A DNA stretch of 64,000 nucleotides from Gammaproteobacteria bacterium (GCA_009908385.1 JAAAPE010000073.1:62001-126000), one strand, 5' to 3'. Positions 52,060 to 61,833 are shown, counted from the stretch's first letter. Program-made: numbers and translations. The notes: generated by a model from the sequence alone, not told the origin.

Positions 52060-53886
52060 TCAGGCGCTGCGCTCGGCCTCGATCCAGTCGTCGACGACTT
52101 CCTCGAGCAGGGTCAGCGGCAGGGCGCCGTTGCCGAGCACCTGGTCGTGAAATTCGGGCAGGCTGAAGTCCTCGCCGAGTTCCCGCCGGGCGCGTTCGCG
52201 CAGTTCGAGGATCTTCATCATGCCGACCTTGTAGGCCAGCGCCTGACCGGGCATGACCAGGTAGCGCTCGATCTCGGCCTCGACTTCGCCTTCGCCCATG
52301 CCGGTGTTGGCCAGCATGTAGTCGATGGCTTCTTCGCGCGTCCAGCGCTTGTGGTGCATGCCGGTATCGACTACCAGGCGGACCGCGCGGAACATTTCGG
52401 CCTGCAGGCGACCCAGGTTGTCGAGCGGATCGTCCTGGAACCCGATTTCCCAGGCCAGTCGTTCCGCGTAGAGCGCCCAGCCCTCGGAATAGGCGGTGAA
52501 GGGCACCAGGCGGCGGAACATCGGAATGCCCTCGAGCTGCTGGGTGATGGCGATCTGGAAGTGGTGGCCGGGGATGGCCTCGTGGTAGGCCAGCGTGCGC
52601 ATCCCGAACCTGGGTATCTCGGAGACGTCGCGCAGGTTGGCGAAGAAGGTGCCCTTGCGCTTGCCGTCGAGGGAGGGGCGCTGGTAGTAGGCGCCCGCCG
52701 AGGTCTCCTCGGAAAACTCGGGGACGCGCTTGACCTGCACGCCGGTCTCCGGCCGCAGATTGAAATACTCGTCCATCGCCGGGTCGATTTCGTCGATGAT
52801 CGTCTGGTAGTCGGCCAGGATCCGTTCGCGGCCGGCCTCGGTATCGGCGTAGAGCTGGTCCGGTCGCTGGGCGAGTTGCTGGACACGTTCGCCGATCGTG
52901 CCTTCGGTCAGTCCCTCCGCGCGCAGGATGGCGTCCATCTCGCGGCCGATGCGCTCCACTTCGGCCAGGCCGATCTCGTGGATCTCATCGGCCGACATGT
53001 CGGTGGTCGTGTGCTGGCGAATGGCCTGCTGATAGAAGGCGTCACCGTCGGGCAGGCGCCACACGCCGCCGTTGCTCGTGGCTTTCGGCGAGAGTTCTCG
53101 CAGGTAGGCCAGCAGGTTTTCGTAGGCCGGGTAGACCGACTGCTCCACCGCCTCGACCACCTGCGCGCGCAGTTCATCGCGACGATCCTGTCCGAGCTCG
53201 GATTCGTCGATGGCATCGAGCTTCTCGTCGAACTGCGCCACCAGCAGGTGTCTTTCGGGCGCGCTGTCGAGAAAGCCCTCGACCTGCTCGATGACCTTGG
53301 TCACGGCGAAGGCCGGCGGCAGGATACCGCGTTCCTCGCGGATTCTCAGGCCTTCGAGAACGCCGTCGAATTTCTCGTCGAACTGGCTCAGGCGCGCGAT
53401 GTAGTGCTCGGCGCCGAGTTCGTCCTCGACCACGTGCTGCTGCACCATGAAGTCGGGCAGGGTGCTCTGCACGCCGAAGAGCTGGTTGACCGGGAAGTTG
53501 TGGAAGCGCCAGCGGTCGGCGTCGGCCATCTGGTTCGACATGAAAAAGTCGAAGACGTCATAGGAGAGAAGATCCTGGCCTTCGTAGTCGCTGCGGTCGT
53601 AGCGCCTGAAGGTCTCATACTCGTCGCGCCAGTAGGCGAGCATTTCCTCGCCCGCCTCGGGCGAGGCGTCGCCGAGCTCGGCGTTGTGGCCGCGGATCCC
53701 GAACTGGTCCAGGATGCGCAGCGAGGTGAGCATCTCCGGCTGCTGCAGGCTGAATTTCAGGAAGGCCCGGGAATAGAACCAGTCGATCGAGAGCGGCTTG
53801 AAGTACCAGAAGTTGGCGAAGAGCAGGCCGCCGGCCAGCACCAGGACAGCCAGGCCGGCACCGCCCCATTTGAGAAATCGTTTCAT
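52060..53886 (-). CDS. DUF885 family, zinc-peptidase-like membrane-anchored protein
   Basis: A 608-aa DUF885 protein with an N-terminal membrane anchor (WGGAGLAVLVLAGGLLFANFWYF). The C-terminal half has the HExxH-like site HEAIPGHHFQ near residue 420, followed by YSEGWALYAERLAWE, which supplies the third ligand in related peptidases. The N-terminal half is helical. Members are thought to be metallopeptidases; catalysis has rarely been shown. The active part probably faces the periplasm. No operon partner is close. Confidence 0.88.
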   Translation of the reverse strand: MKRFLKWGGAGLAVLVLAGGLLFANFWYFKPLSIDWFYSRAFLKFSLQQPEMLTSLRILDQFGIRGHNAELGDASPEAGEEMLAYWRDEYETFRRYDRSDYEGQDLLSYDVFDFFMSNQMADADRWRFHNFPVNQLFGVQSTLPDFMVQQHVVEDELGAEHYIARLSQFDEKFDGVLEGLRIREERGILPPAFAVTKVIEQVEGFLDSAPERHLLVAQFDEKLDAIDESELGQDRRDELRAQVVEAVEQSVYPAYENLLAYLRELSPKATSNGGVWRLPDGDAFYQQAIRQHTTTDMSADEIHEIGLAEVERIGREMDAILRAEGLTEGTIGERVQQLAQRPDQLYADTEAGRERILADYQTIIDEIDPAMDEYFNLRPETGVQVKRVPEFSEETSAGAYYQRPSLDGKRKGTFFANLRDVSEIPRFGMRTLAYHEAIPGHHFQIAITQQLEGIPMFRRLVPFTAYSEGWALYAERLAWEIGFQDDPLDNLGRLQAEMFRAVRLVVDTGMHHKRWTREEAIDYMLANTGMGEGEVEAEIERYLVMPGQALAYKVGMMKILELRERARRELGEDFSLPEFHDQVLGNGALPLTLLEEVVDDWIEAERSA

Positions 53887-53972
53887 TGTCGTCCGGTGGG
53901 TTGTTGACTCGAACGACGACTTTAAACCGCCGACGCACGAGAAATCATGCGCCAGAAGTCATGTGTTGCAGC

Positions 53973-54332
53973 TTAATCGTTGCCTTCGTCGAGTCGAATC
54001 TCGAAGCGCCCGCCGAAAGTCGAGGCAATCCGCGCCTTCCAGACCGTATCGCCCTGGCAGACGACAACGAGCTCTTCGCCGATATTACTGCTGGTGAAGG
54101 CTTTCATCCGCTCGGCCGCGGGATTCTCGAGCGAGATCATCAATCGCGAACCGTCCTCCGCGCGGCGGGAGACGCCCTGAATGTCGTCCCCATCGACGAG
54201 CGCGTCGTTGCTCGCTTGCCCTTCGACGTATGCGTGAACCGCGAAGTCGGAACCGCAGGGCGCGGGCAGCCCCGTCTGGGCGCTCGCGGTCTGGATGCAA
54301 AGCGCCAGCAAGGCGATCGTCAGAATTCTCAT
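53973..54332 (-). CDS. Small exported protein resembling the SecD P1 head domain
   Basis: A 119-aa precursor with a signal peptide (MRILTIALLALCIQTASAQ). The mature 100 residues end with RMKAFTSSNIGEELVVVCQGDTVWKARIASTFGGRFEI, which looks like the head part of the SecDF periplasmic P1 domain (KxFTxxNxGxxLAIVLDGxVxSAPxI). A free-standing SecD-head-like domain is unusual. One Cys pair (PCGS, VVCQG) could form a disulfide. The track start at 54527 overlaps the next gene; ATG 54332 is favoured, with GGAGCC upstream. Confidence 0.7.
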   Translation of the reverse strand: MRILTIALLALCIQTASAQTGLPAPCGSDFAVHAYVEGQASNDALVDGDDIQGVSRRAEDGSRLMISLENPAAERMKAFTSSNIGEELVVVCQGDTVWKARIASTFGGRFEIRLDEGND

Positions 54333-54403
54333 GGCTCCCTCCGGAAAGTCGTGTGTACCGACAGCTTTCGGGTCAAGAGCGTTGAGTTTCAAGTCACCCG
54401 CTT

Positions 54404-55378
54404 TCAGGGCTGGACGACCACGCTCCCGGTCGAAGCACGTCCGAAAAGCGCTTCGAAAGCCTTCCCGGCTTCTTCCAGGGGATGGATGCTGGTCGGCGTC
54501 GGATCGATCCGACCGGACAGCGTCCATTCCGCGAGCGTGCGAATGACGGGCGGCACGACGCTCGGATCGGCCATGACCGTCCCGCCCCAGTTGACGCCGT
54601 GAATCGAGCAGCGCTTGAGAAGCGGTAGATTCATGGGCATCCTGGCGATGCCCGCCACGAAGCCAACCACCAGGAAGCGCCCGCCGGGCGCCATCAGGCG
54701 CAGCGCTGCCTCCGACGTTTCGCCGCCGACCGGGTCGTAGACCACGTCGACGCCGCGCTTGTCCGTCGCCGCCTTGATCTCGTCCCGCCAGCCTTCGACC
54801 GTGTAGTCGACGACCTTGTCAGCGCCGTGATCCAGGCAGTGCCGACGCTTGTCCTCGCTGGAAGCGCAGGCGATCACTCTCGCGCCGAGTGCCTTGGCAC
54901 ATTCGATTGCCGTCGTGCCTGTGCTTCCGGAAGCACCCAGTACCAGGACGGTTTCACCTTCGGTGACCTGCCCGATCTCGCGCAGGCCGTAGAGGCTGGT
55001 CGCCCAGGATATGAAGAAATTGGCGGCCTTGACCGGCTCGATGCCCGGCGGCATCGGAGCACAGGAACTGGCCGGCACAACGACCTGTTCGGCCATGCCG
55101 CCGTGGAGCGCGAACGCGGCAACCAGATCCCCCGGCTTCAGGTGCGTAACGCCTTCTCCGACGGATTCGACCACGCCGGCAAGCGAACTGCCGGGCACGA
55201 ACGGCAGGTCGGGTCGGATCTGGTAGTCGCCGCGAATCAGCAGGCCGTCGAAGAAGCCGACGCCGATACCCCCGACGTCGAGTCGTACTTCATTGCTTTC
55301 CGGTGCTGCCGGCGCATCGATTTCCCTGACCCGAATGCCTGACGGGTCGCCGAACTCGCTGATCAGGATGGCGCGCAT
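54404..55378 (-). CDS. NADPH:quinone oxidoreductase family protein (MDR superfamily)
   Basis: A 324-aa medium-chain dehydrogenase/reductase. The GroES-like half begins MRAILISEFGDPSGIRVREIDAP; the Rossmann half has VLVLGASGSTGTTAIECAKALGARVIACASS and the DVVYDPVGG motif. No zinc-ligand Cys cluster is seen, so it belongs to the zinc-free quinone reductase/enoyl reductase branch that uses NADPH. Substrate is unclear. It runs leftward after the 47-aa protein gene, 66 bp apart. Confidence 0.92.
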   Translation of the reverse strand: MRAILISEFGDPSGIRVREIDAPAAPESNEVRLDVGGIGVGFFDGLLIRGDYQIRPDLPFVPGSSLAGVVESVGEGVTHLKPGDLVAAFALHGGMAEQVVVPASSCAPMPPGIEPVKAANFFISWATSLYGLREIGQVTEGETVLVLGASGSTGTTAIECAKALGARVIACASSEDKRRHCLDHGADKVVDYTVEGWRDEIKAATDKRGVDVVYDPVGGETSEAALRLMAPGGRFLVVGFVAGIARMPMNLPLLKRCSIHGVNWGGTVMADPSVVPPVIRTLAEWTLSGRIDPTPTSIHPLEEAGKAFEALFGRASTGSVVVQP

Positions 55379-55444
55379 GGATCACTCGACAATGTGAAAA
55401 CGGATCCCATTGTCCATGAGCGATCGCGATCACGTCCAGGCCGA

Positions 55445-55588
55445 TTACTGGCCCCGCAATTTCGCGACTCCGGCATCGGGCTTGTAGGTGCCTTCCCTTT
55501 TCGCAGCCTTGTCGGCTCGCTTCTCTTTCAGCGTCTTGGCCGGCTTCTTCTTTCCTTCCCTTGTCTGCGTGTCTCTGCCCTTGGTCAT
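55445..55588 (-). CDS. 47-aa highly basic protein
   Basis: A short gene missed by the ORF track. The 47 codons give MTKGRDTQTREGKKKPAKTL, then KEKRADKAAKREG and a C-terminal VAKLRGQ. The protein is very rich in Lys and Arg. A GGAG ribosome site lies nine bases before the ATG. Similar small Lys-rich proteins beginning MxKGxDTxxxxKKKPAKTxKEK are found in other proteobacteria as uncharacterised genes; a nucleic-acid-binding role is possible but unproven. Confidence 0.72.
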   Translation of the reverse strand: MTKGRDTQTREGKKKPAKTLKEKRADKAAKREGTYKPDAGVAKLRGQ

Positions 55589-55927
55589 GTCGGTCTCCAC
55601 TTCGACCCGTTATTGTCACGATGACGCAAATCGGGTTGTCATTACTGAGACCTCGATTCGAGGCGTTCATTCGACCGGCCTCAACGAAAAGGCATGGGTT
55701 CAAGTTCATACCAAGACGTTCACGAATCCTGCCACATTCAGAGTCTCGGAATTGCTCGCTCGCAAGGCGCCTCGAGCCCGGTCCGTTGGTATACAATACG
55801 CGCCGCTTCGATTGCGGTCCATCCAGGGCGGGTTTCGGCTCGTTCCGGCCCCGTCTTTCCGATTTGACCCCTTGATCTTCTCGAACGGCCCGGCCTTCGC
55901 GTCCCGGCCGAGCCAAGGTATTGCTGA
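55589..55927. other. Spacer before the SulP gene (339 bp)
   Basis: No gene was recognised here; the ORFs in the track are shadows. It carries a perfect CCTCGATTCGAGG palindrome at about 55651-55663 and a TGGTATACAAT extended -10-like sequence at about 55787-55797. The latter would give a ~120-nt leader for the SulP gene, long enough to hold regulation. The first half is AT-richer and must hold the promoter of the 47-aa protein gene read leftward. Confidence 0.5.
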
Positions 55928-57409
55928 ATGAATGTCCTGTACGCCATCCGCCGAGACTGGCTTTCCAATCTGCGCGGCGACGTGCTGGCCGGCCTGGTCG
56001 TCGCGCTGGCGCTGATCCCGGAAGCCATCGCGTTCTCCCTGATCGCCGGTCTCGATCCGCGGGTGGGCCTTTATGCGTCGTTCTGCATTGCCGTGACGAT
56101 CGCTTTCACCGGCGGCCGCCCGGGCATGATCTCCGCGGCCACCGGCGCCATGGCGCTGCTGATGGTCACGCTGGTGCGCGAGCATGGACTCGAGTATCTC
56201 CTGGCGGCGACGGTTCTCACCGGCCTCCTGCAGATCATCGCCGGTTACCTGAAGCTGGCCGACCTGATGCGCTATGTTTCGCGCTCCGTGGTCACCGGTT
56301 TCGTCAACGCGCTGGCCATCCTGATTTTCCTGGCCCAGTTGCCCGAACTGATCGGCGTACCGGTCGCCGTCTACCCGATGGTCGCCGTGGGCCTGGTCAT
56401 CATCTACGGTCTGCCCCGGCTGACCCGTGCGGTCCCCTCGCCACTGGTCGCCATCGTGCTGTTGACTGCCGCCGCGGTCGCGCTCGGCATCCAGGTGCCG
56501 ACCGTCGGCGACAAGGGCGAATTGCCGGATGCCCTTCCGACCTTCCTGCTGCCGGACATTCCGTGGTCGCTCGAGACCCTGATGATCATCCTGCCGGTCT
56601 CGTCGACCATGATGGTCGTCGGTCTGCTCGAATCCTTCCTGACCGCACAGATCGTCGACGACCTGACCGACACGCCCAGCAACAAGCACCGCGAGGCTCG
56701 GGGGCAGGGTATCGCCAATATGGTCTCGGGCTTCTTCGGCGGCATGGCCGGATGCGCCATGATCGGCCAGTCGGTCATCAACGTGAAGTCCGGCGGCCGC
56801 GGTCGCTTGTCGAGCCTGGTGGCCGGTGTGTTCCTGCTGCTGATGGTCGTCTTCCTGGGCGATTACGTCGGCATGATCCCGATGGCGGCGCTGGTCGCGG
56901 TCATGATCATGGTCGCCGTCGGCACCTTCAGCTGGCAGTCGATCGCCGACCTGCGGCACCATCCGAAGACCTCCAGCCTGGTCATGATCGGCACCGTGGT
57001 CGTGACGGTGTTCACCCATGACCTGGCCAAGGGAGTGCTGACCGGCGTGCTGCTCTCTGCGCTGGGCTTCGCCCGCAAGGTGGGCCAGGTGCTCGTGGTC
57101 GGCAAGCACCTGGAAGACGGCGGTCGGACTCGCGGCTACACCGTCACCGGGCAGGTCTTCTTCGCGTCCGCCGGTGAATTCCTCGCCGCCTTCGATTTCC
57201 GCGAGGTCATAGAATGCGTCCGCATCGATGTCAGCGGCGCCCACTTCTGGGATCTGAGCGCCGTCGGCGCGCTCGATCGCGTCATACTGAAATTCCGCCG
57301 CGAGGGCGTGGCAGTCGATGTCGTCGGCATGGACGAGGCCAGCCGCACGCTGGTCGACCGGCTCGGCGTGCACGACAAGCCCGACGCCGAAAAACTGCTC
57401 GGGCACTGA
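55928..57409 (+). CDS. SulP family anion transporter with STAS domain
   Basis: A 493-aa SLC26/SulP carrier. The membrane part (~1-385, about 14 helices) has the family motif [35 protein letters not shown]. The C-terminal STAS domain (~400-490) includes [26 protein letters not shown]. Members move sulfate, bicarbonate or other anions; bicarbonate import (BicA/DauA-like) is a reasonable option. It is followed after 11 bp by a double universal stress protein gene on the same strand, a common pairing. Confidence 0.94.
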   Translation: MNVLYAIRRDWLSNLRGDVLAGLVVALALIPEAIAFSLIAGLDPRVGLYASFCIAVTIAFTGGRPGMISAATGAMALLMVTLVREHGLEYLLAATVLTGLLQIIAGYLKLADLMRYVSRSVVTGFVNALAILIFLAQLPELIGVPVAVYPMVAVGLVIIYGLPRLTRAVPSPLVAIVLLTAAAVALGIQVPTVGDKGELPDALPTFLLPDIPWSLETLMIILPVSSTMMVVGLLESFLTAQIVDDLTDTPSNKHREARGQGIANMVSGFFGGMAGCAMIGQSVINVKSGGRGRLSSLVAGVFLLLMVVFLGDYVGMIPMAALVAVMIMVAVGTFSWQSIADLRHHPKTSSLVMIGTVVVTVFTHDLAKGVLTGVLLSALGFARKVGQVLVVGKHLEDGGRTRGYTVTGQVFFASAGEFLAAFDFREVIECVRIDVSGAHFWDLSAVGALDRVILKFRREGVAVDVVGMDEASRTLVDRLGVHDKPDAEKLLGH

Positions 57410-57420
57410 GGAGATCCGCA

Positions 57421-58305
57421 ATGAGCAAGAGCGCCTACAAGATTCCCGCTGACGGCAAGGTCATGGCCTGCCTGGACAACTCGATCTACGCCGATTCGGT
57501 CGTCGATTACGCGGCCTGGGCATCCGGGCGGCTGGATTCGCAGTTGATCTGCCTGCACGTGCTTGATCGGGAAACGGCCTACGCGTCCCGCGCCGATTAC
57601 AGCGGGAGTATCGGCATCGACAGCCAGTCCGAGCTGCTCGAGGAACTGGTGGAGCTCGACGCCCAGCGATCTCGACTGGCAATGAACCAGGGGCGCGCGT
57701 TGCTCGAGCGTGCGACCAGGCGGGCCGCCGGCGCCGGGGCGGTCAGGCCGGAAGGTCTGCAGCGCCACGGCACGCTCGTCGAGACGGCCGCGGAGCTCGA
57801 GGACGATGTGCGTTTGTTCGTCATCGGCAAGCGGGGGGAGTCGGTCGACTTCAACAGGGGACACCTGGGCGCCAATCTCGAGCGCACCGTTCGCGGGGTT
57901 CACCGTCCCTTGCTCGTGACGTCCCGGAAGTTTCGCCCCGTCGAGCGCTTCGCGATTGCCTTCGACGGCAGCGACACCACCCGGAAATGCGTCGAGATGG
58001 TCTGCCAGAGCCCCCTTCTGAAAGATATCGACTGTCACCTGATCGCCGCCGGCAGCGAAGACGGCAAGCTGCGCGGGGGCCTTGACTGGGCAAGGCTGGC
58101 ACTCGAGTCGGCGGGCTTTGCTCCGAACACAGTCGTACAATCCGGCGACGCGGAGCGTGTCATCTTGGACCAGATCGGGCAGCTGGATATCGACCTGCTG
58201 GTCATGGGTGCCTACGGGCATTCGCGCATTCGCCATCTGATTGTCGGCAGCACGACCACGGCCATCCTGCGCAGCTGCGCCATTCCGGTGTTGCTGCTTC
58301 GCTGA
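57421..58305 (+). CDS. Tandem universal stress protein (two UspA domains)
   Basis: A 294-aa protein of two Usp domains. The second ends with VMGAYGHSRIRHLIVGSTTTAILRSCAIPVLLL, the ATP-binding GxxGHSxxxxxxxGS pattern. The first is less regular (VIGKRGESVDFNRGHLGANLERTVRGVHRPLLV), so nucleotide binding may be confined to the second domain. It probably regulates or accompanies the SulP transporter under stress. It is convergent with mscS. Confidence 0.93.
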   Translation: MSKSAYKIPADGKVMACLDNSIYADSVVDYAAWASGRLDSQLICLHVLDRETAYASRADYSGSIGIDSQSELLEELVELDAQRSRLAMNQGRALLERATRRAAGAGAVRPEGLQRHGTLVETAAELEDDVRLFVIGKRGESVDFNRGHLGANLERTVRGVHRPLLVTSRKFRPVERFAIAFDGSDTTRKCVEMVCQSPLLKDIDCHLIAAGSEDGKLRGGLDWARLALESAGFAPNTVVQSGDAERVILDQIGQLDIDLLVMGAYGHSRIRHLIVGSTTTAILRSCAIPVLLLR

Positions 58306-58311
58306 GCTTCC

Positions 58312-59172
58312 CTAGTTTTCTTTCGTCGGTTTTCCCGCGGTCGAGTAGTTCTTTCCGGAGAGCACCTCTTGCAGAACGGCCTGCTCCACGGAGCTTCGCT
58401 GTCCGGCGGGAACGGGCAGCCGCACGACCAGGTGCACCTCGGTGGCACTGGGCAGGTGGATCGTCACGCGAGGCTCTACCGGCGGCAGGCCGAGCCCCCG
58501 TAGGTCGCTGACCCGGCCCATGTGCGTACGTACCTGCTCGATGAAGGGTGCGCAGTGGCGTTCGGCCGCCTCGAGAAAGGCCTTGCGGGCGGCGTCCCAA
58601 TCGTCCTCGCGCTTGAACGGCACGGTCAGGACGTGAAAGCCGAACTTTTCGGTGAAACTCTCGTTGACGACCGGTTCGGACACGAAAATCGCATTGGGAA
58701 CGATGATCATGCGACCCGTGCGCTGATGCATCGACTTGCCCGGGCCGACTTCCATGACGGTCGTGGTCAGCAGGTTGTGGTCGATGACATCGCCGCGGAA
58801 GTCCTTGACCTGGATCCTATCGCCCAGGTTGAACGCGCCGGCGCTGCTCTTCAGTAGCGAGCCGGTCAGGCACAGGATCAGTTCCTTGGTGGCGACCACG
58901 AAGGCCACGGCGATGGCGACGATAGACAGCGCCAGGGTGCGCAGTTCGTTGCCCCAGATCATGACCAGGCCGAGGAGAAGCAGCAGCAGAAGGCCGTTGC
59001 GCGAGTTGACCAGCCACTTGCGGCGCAGGTCTGCTGTCGCCACGTTGCGGCGGATGTAGCGCGCTGACATCCGTCGCAGGACCATGATCGCAACGATCAG
59101 CACGAGCGTACTGACGACCAGGCTCAGCACGGAGTCGGGGATCGAGAAGTTCGGCAGCCAGTCCATGTTCAT
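58312..59172 (-). CDS. Mechanosensitive ion channel, MscS family
   Basis: A 286-aa small-conductance mechanosensitive channel. Three N-terminal helices (~12-115), the pore-lining TM3 near VAFVVATKELILCLTGSLL, then FNLGDRIQVKDFRGDV as the start of the beta-domain and a C-terminal alpha/beta domain. It releases solutes on osmotic downshock. The ORF-track start at 59199 is a TTG; ATG 59172 or 59166 fit better. It is divergent from cfa. Confidence 0.9.
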   Translation of the reverse strand: MNMDWLPNFSIPDSVLSLVVSTLVLIVAIMVLRRMSARYIRRNVATADLRRKWLVNSRNGLLLLLLLGLVMIWGNELRTLALSIVAIAVAFVVATKELILCLTGSLLKSSAGAFNLGDRIQVKDFRGDVIDHNLLTTTVMEVGPGKSMHQRTGRMIIVPNAIFVSEPVVNESFTEKFGFHVLTVPFKREDDWDAARKAFLEAAERHCAPFIEQVRTHMGRVSDLRGLGLPPVEPRVTIHLPSATEVHLVVRLPVPAGQRSSVEQAVLQEVLSGKNYSTAGKPTKEN

Positions 59173-59353
59173 CTCATTCGCATCCGCGGTTCCGCTCAAT
59201 TGATGTCGGCAAAGGGAGAATAGCAGTCTTGGCGGGCCGCCTTGACCGGGATGGGTCTGGCGACTAGTCTCTTCGGCAAGTGCCGGCCAGCGGCAAGGGG
59301 GCGAGCCTGGCGGCTGCGATTCGACTGCAACCTACCGTGACCGAGGGAGCGGA

Positions 59354-60487
59354 GTGGTGTCGGCGAAACGGAAAGTGGCGGAACTGTTCGAAGCCGCGGG
59401 CGTGGCCATCGACGGCGACCGGCCCTGGGATATACAGGTTCACGACGATCGTCTCTATCGGCGTGTCCTGGCAGAGGGATCGATCGGCGCCGGCGAGTCG
59501 TACATGGTCGGCTGGTGGGATGTCGAGCGACTCGACCAGTTCTTTCAGCGCGTCCTGGGCGCGCAGCTCGATCAGGTCATCCGAACCCCGTCGACCCTGT
59601 GGCAGGTTTTGCTAAGCAGGTTCGCCAACCTGCAGAGCCGGCGACGTTCACGACAGGTCGCCGAGCAGCATTACGACCTGTCGAATCGTCTCTACGAGGC
59701 CATGCTCGGGCCGACCATGCAGTACACCTGTGCCTACTACGGCGCCGACGGTTCCGGAACCGGCCTCGACGAGGCGCAGCGCGCCAAGCTTTCCCTGATC
59801 GCTAGAAAGCTGCATCTCGAGCCCGGCATGCGGGTGCTCGAACTGGGCGGCGGTTTCGGTGAACTGGCCCGTTACCTTGCCGCCGAGCACGGCTGCGAAG
59901 TGGTCAGCTTCAACATCAGCCGCCAGCAGGTCGACTACGCGCGCCGTATCTGCGAGGGGCTGCCGGTCGATGTCAGGCCCAAGGACTATCGAGAGGCGAT
60001 GGATCTGCCCGAAAGCTTCGACCGGGTCGTGAGCGTCGGCCTGATGGAGCACGTCGGTCCGAAGAACTATCGCGGGTTCTTCGAGCTGATCAGGGCGCGG
60101 CTGAAGGCCGGTGGCCTGGCGCTGGTGCATACCATCGGCGGCAACGTCAGCCGCAGCATGGCCGATGCCTGGATCACGAAGTACATTTTCCCCGGCGGCG
60201 TGATCCCTTCGGAGGCTCAACTGACCAGCGCGAAGGAGGGTCTCCTCGTGCTGGAGGACTGGCACAACTTCGGACCCGACTACGACCGCACGCTGATGGC
60301 CTGGGAAGCGAACTTCCTCGAGGCCTGGCCGAGACTGGCCGAGCGGGACAACCTGGACGAACGCTTCTACCGGATGTGGCGCTACTACCTCAACTGCTCC
60401 GCTGGCGCGTTCCGCTCGCGCGGGCTCAATCTCTGGCAGATGGTGCTCAGTCGAGGCGACGTGGCGCGCTATGTGCCGGTCCGCTAG
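59354..60487 (+). CDS. cfa: Cyclopropane-fatty-acyl-phospholipid synthase
   Basis: Cfa adds a methylene from S-adenosylmethionine to cis double bonds of membrane lipids. The 377-aa protein keeps the full enzyme layout: N-terminal lipid-binding domain (EGSIGAGESYMVGWWDVERLDQFF), MQYTCAYY with the bicarbonate-site Cys, SAM motif VLELGGGFGELARYLA, VGLMEHVGPKNY and LVHTIGG, and FGPDYDRTLMAW with the conserved Tyr. The start is one of two tandem GTG codons after GAGGGAGCGGAG. It is followed after 8 bp by a flavoprotein gene on the same strand, so the product may be further changed. Confidence 0.95.
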   Translation: MVSAKRKVAELFEAAGVAIDGDRPWDIQVHDDRLYRRVLAEGSIGAGESYMVGWWDVERLDQFFQRVLGAQLDQVIRTPSTLWQVLLSRFANLQSRRRSRQVAEQHYDLSNRLYEAMLGPTMQYTCAYYGADGSGTGLDEAQRAKLSLIARKLHLEPGMRVLELGGGFGELARYLAAEHGCEVVSFNISRQQVDYARRICEGLPVDVRPKDYREAMDLPESFDRVVSVGLMEHVGPKNYRGFFELIRARLKAGGLALVHTIGGNVSRSMADAWITKYIFPGGVIPSEAQLTSAKEGLLVLEDWHNFGPDYDRTLMAWEANFLEAWPRLAERDNLDERFYRMWRYYLNCSAGAFRSRGLNLWQMVLSRGDVARYVPVR

Positions 60488-60495
60488 GTGGTGAC

Positions 60496-61833
60496 ATGAC
60501 CGAAGCTGCCTGGCAGCGCCATCGACGCCGCGTGGCAGAACTGTCGCGGGGATTGACCGGTTCCCGCGGGGCGGTTCGCCTGCGCAAGCGCACCAGCAAC
60601 CTGTTCCGCCCACGCGAAGACGTCGAGCGCACCGAGCTCGACGTCACTGCGCTCGACCACGTCATCGAGATCGACGAGGAAGCCCGATTCGCCGACGTGG
60701 AGGGCATGACCCCCTACGCCGACTTGGTCGATGCCACGCTACCCCACGGACTGGCGCCGGCCATCGTGCCGGAACTCAGGAGCATCACCGTCGGCGGCGC
60801 AATGACCGGGCTGGGCATCGAGTCCATGGCGTTCCGCCACGGCCTGGTGCACCACACGGTCCGGGAGATGGACGTACTCGTCGCCGATGGGCGGGTGCTG
60901 AGTTGCTCGCCCAAGGAACGCCCGGAACTCTTCTTCGGCTTTCCCAACTCTTTCGGTAGCCTGGGTTACGCGACCCGGCTTCGCGTGGGCCTGGTTTCGG
61001 TCGAGAAATACCTGCGCCTGGAGCACACCCGATTCAGCGATTCGGAAAGCCTGTTCGCGGAGATCGCGGAGGAATGCAACCAGCCGAGCTGCGACTACCT
61101 CGACGCGGTGTATTTTGCGCCCGGCGAGGTCGTGCTGACCCGCGCGGGATTCGTCGATTCGCTACCGGCGGAAACCGCGGCGAGCGACTACACCTGGATG
61201 CGGCAGTACTGGAAGAGCCTGCGTGAGAAGCGCGAGGACTACCTGACGATCCACGACTACCTGTGGCGGTGGGATACCGACTGGTTCTGGTGCAGCAAGA
61301 GCCTGGGCATGAATTTCAAGCCCCTGCGCTTCGTCATGGGTCGAAAGCGGCTTAACAGCATCACTTACCAGAAGATCATGCGTGCAAGCCATCACTGGCC
61401 GCTGAGCATGCTCCAGTACGTCCGGCCTCGAACCGAGTCCGTCATCCAGGATGTCGACATCCCGATCGACAATGCCGCGGCCTTCCTGGCCGATTTCGAA
61501 GCGCACATCGGCATCCGCCCGGTATGGATCTGCCCCTTCGTCGTGCCCGACGGCCGATTCTCCCTGTTCGAACTGCGCACCGATACGCCATACATCAATT
61601 TCGGCTTCTGGGACATGGTGCGATCGTGCGAGCCCGACGGTCACTACAACGCCCTTGTCGAGGACCTGGTGGCCAGGCACGGCGGGAAGAAGAGCCTTTA
61701 CTCGCGAAGCACCTACGACGAGTCGAGATTCTGGCAGGAGTTCGACCGCGCCACCTACGAATCCCTCAAGCGCGAGTGCGATCCTCACGGCCGATTTCCC
61801 GGGCTTTACGAAAAGGCGGTCAAGAGCCGTTGA
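60496..61833 (+). CDS. FAD-linked oxidoreductase, DWARF1/24-dehydrocholesterol reductase type
   Basis: A 445-aa FAD_binding_4-type oxidoreductase. The PCMH FAD-binding domain shows YADLVDATLPHGLAPAIVPELRSITVGGAMTGLGIES and GLVHHTVREMDVLVADG. It resembles plant DWARF1 and human DHCR24 as well as bacterial flavoproteins that reduce or dehydrogenate methylated fatty acids (TmsA or UfaD type). Beside cfa it is a strong candidate to act on a methylene- or methyl-branched acyl chain in phospholipid. The start ATG 60496 lies 8 bp after the cfa stop. The substrate is inferred. Confidence 0.85.
   Translation: MTEAAWQRHRRRVAELSRGLTGSRGAVRLRKRTSNLFRPREDVERTELDVTALDHVIEIDEEARFADVEGMTPYADLVDATLPHGLAPAIVPELRSITVGGAMTGLGIESMAFRHGLVHHTVREMDVLVADGRVLSCSPKERPELFFGFPNSFGSLGYATRLRVGLVSVEKYLRLEHTRFSDSESLFAEIAEECNQPSCDYLDAVYFAPGEVVLTRAGFVDSLPAETAASDYTWMRQYWKSLREKREDYLTIHDYLWRWDTDWFWCSKSLGMNFKPLRFVMGRKRLNSITYQKIMRASHHWPLSMLQYVRPRTESVIQDVDIPIDNAAAFLADFEAHIGIRPVWICPFVVPDGRFSLFELRTDTPYINFGFWDMVRSCEPDGHYNALVEDLVARHGGKKSLYSRSTYDESRFWQEFDRATYESLKRECDPHGRFPGLYEKAVKSR

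Noticed and set aside
55561-55875. 104-aa plus-strand ORF before the SulP gene
   Set aside because: Overlaps the 47-aa gene antisense, no ribosome site and no recognisable domain.
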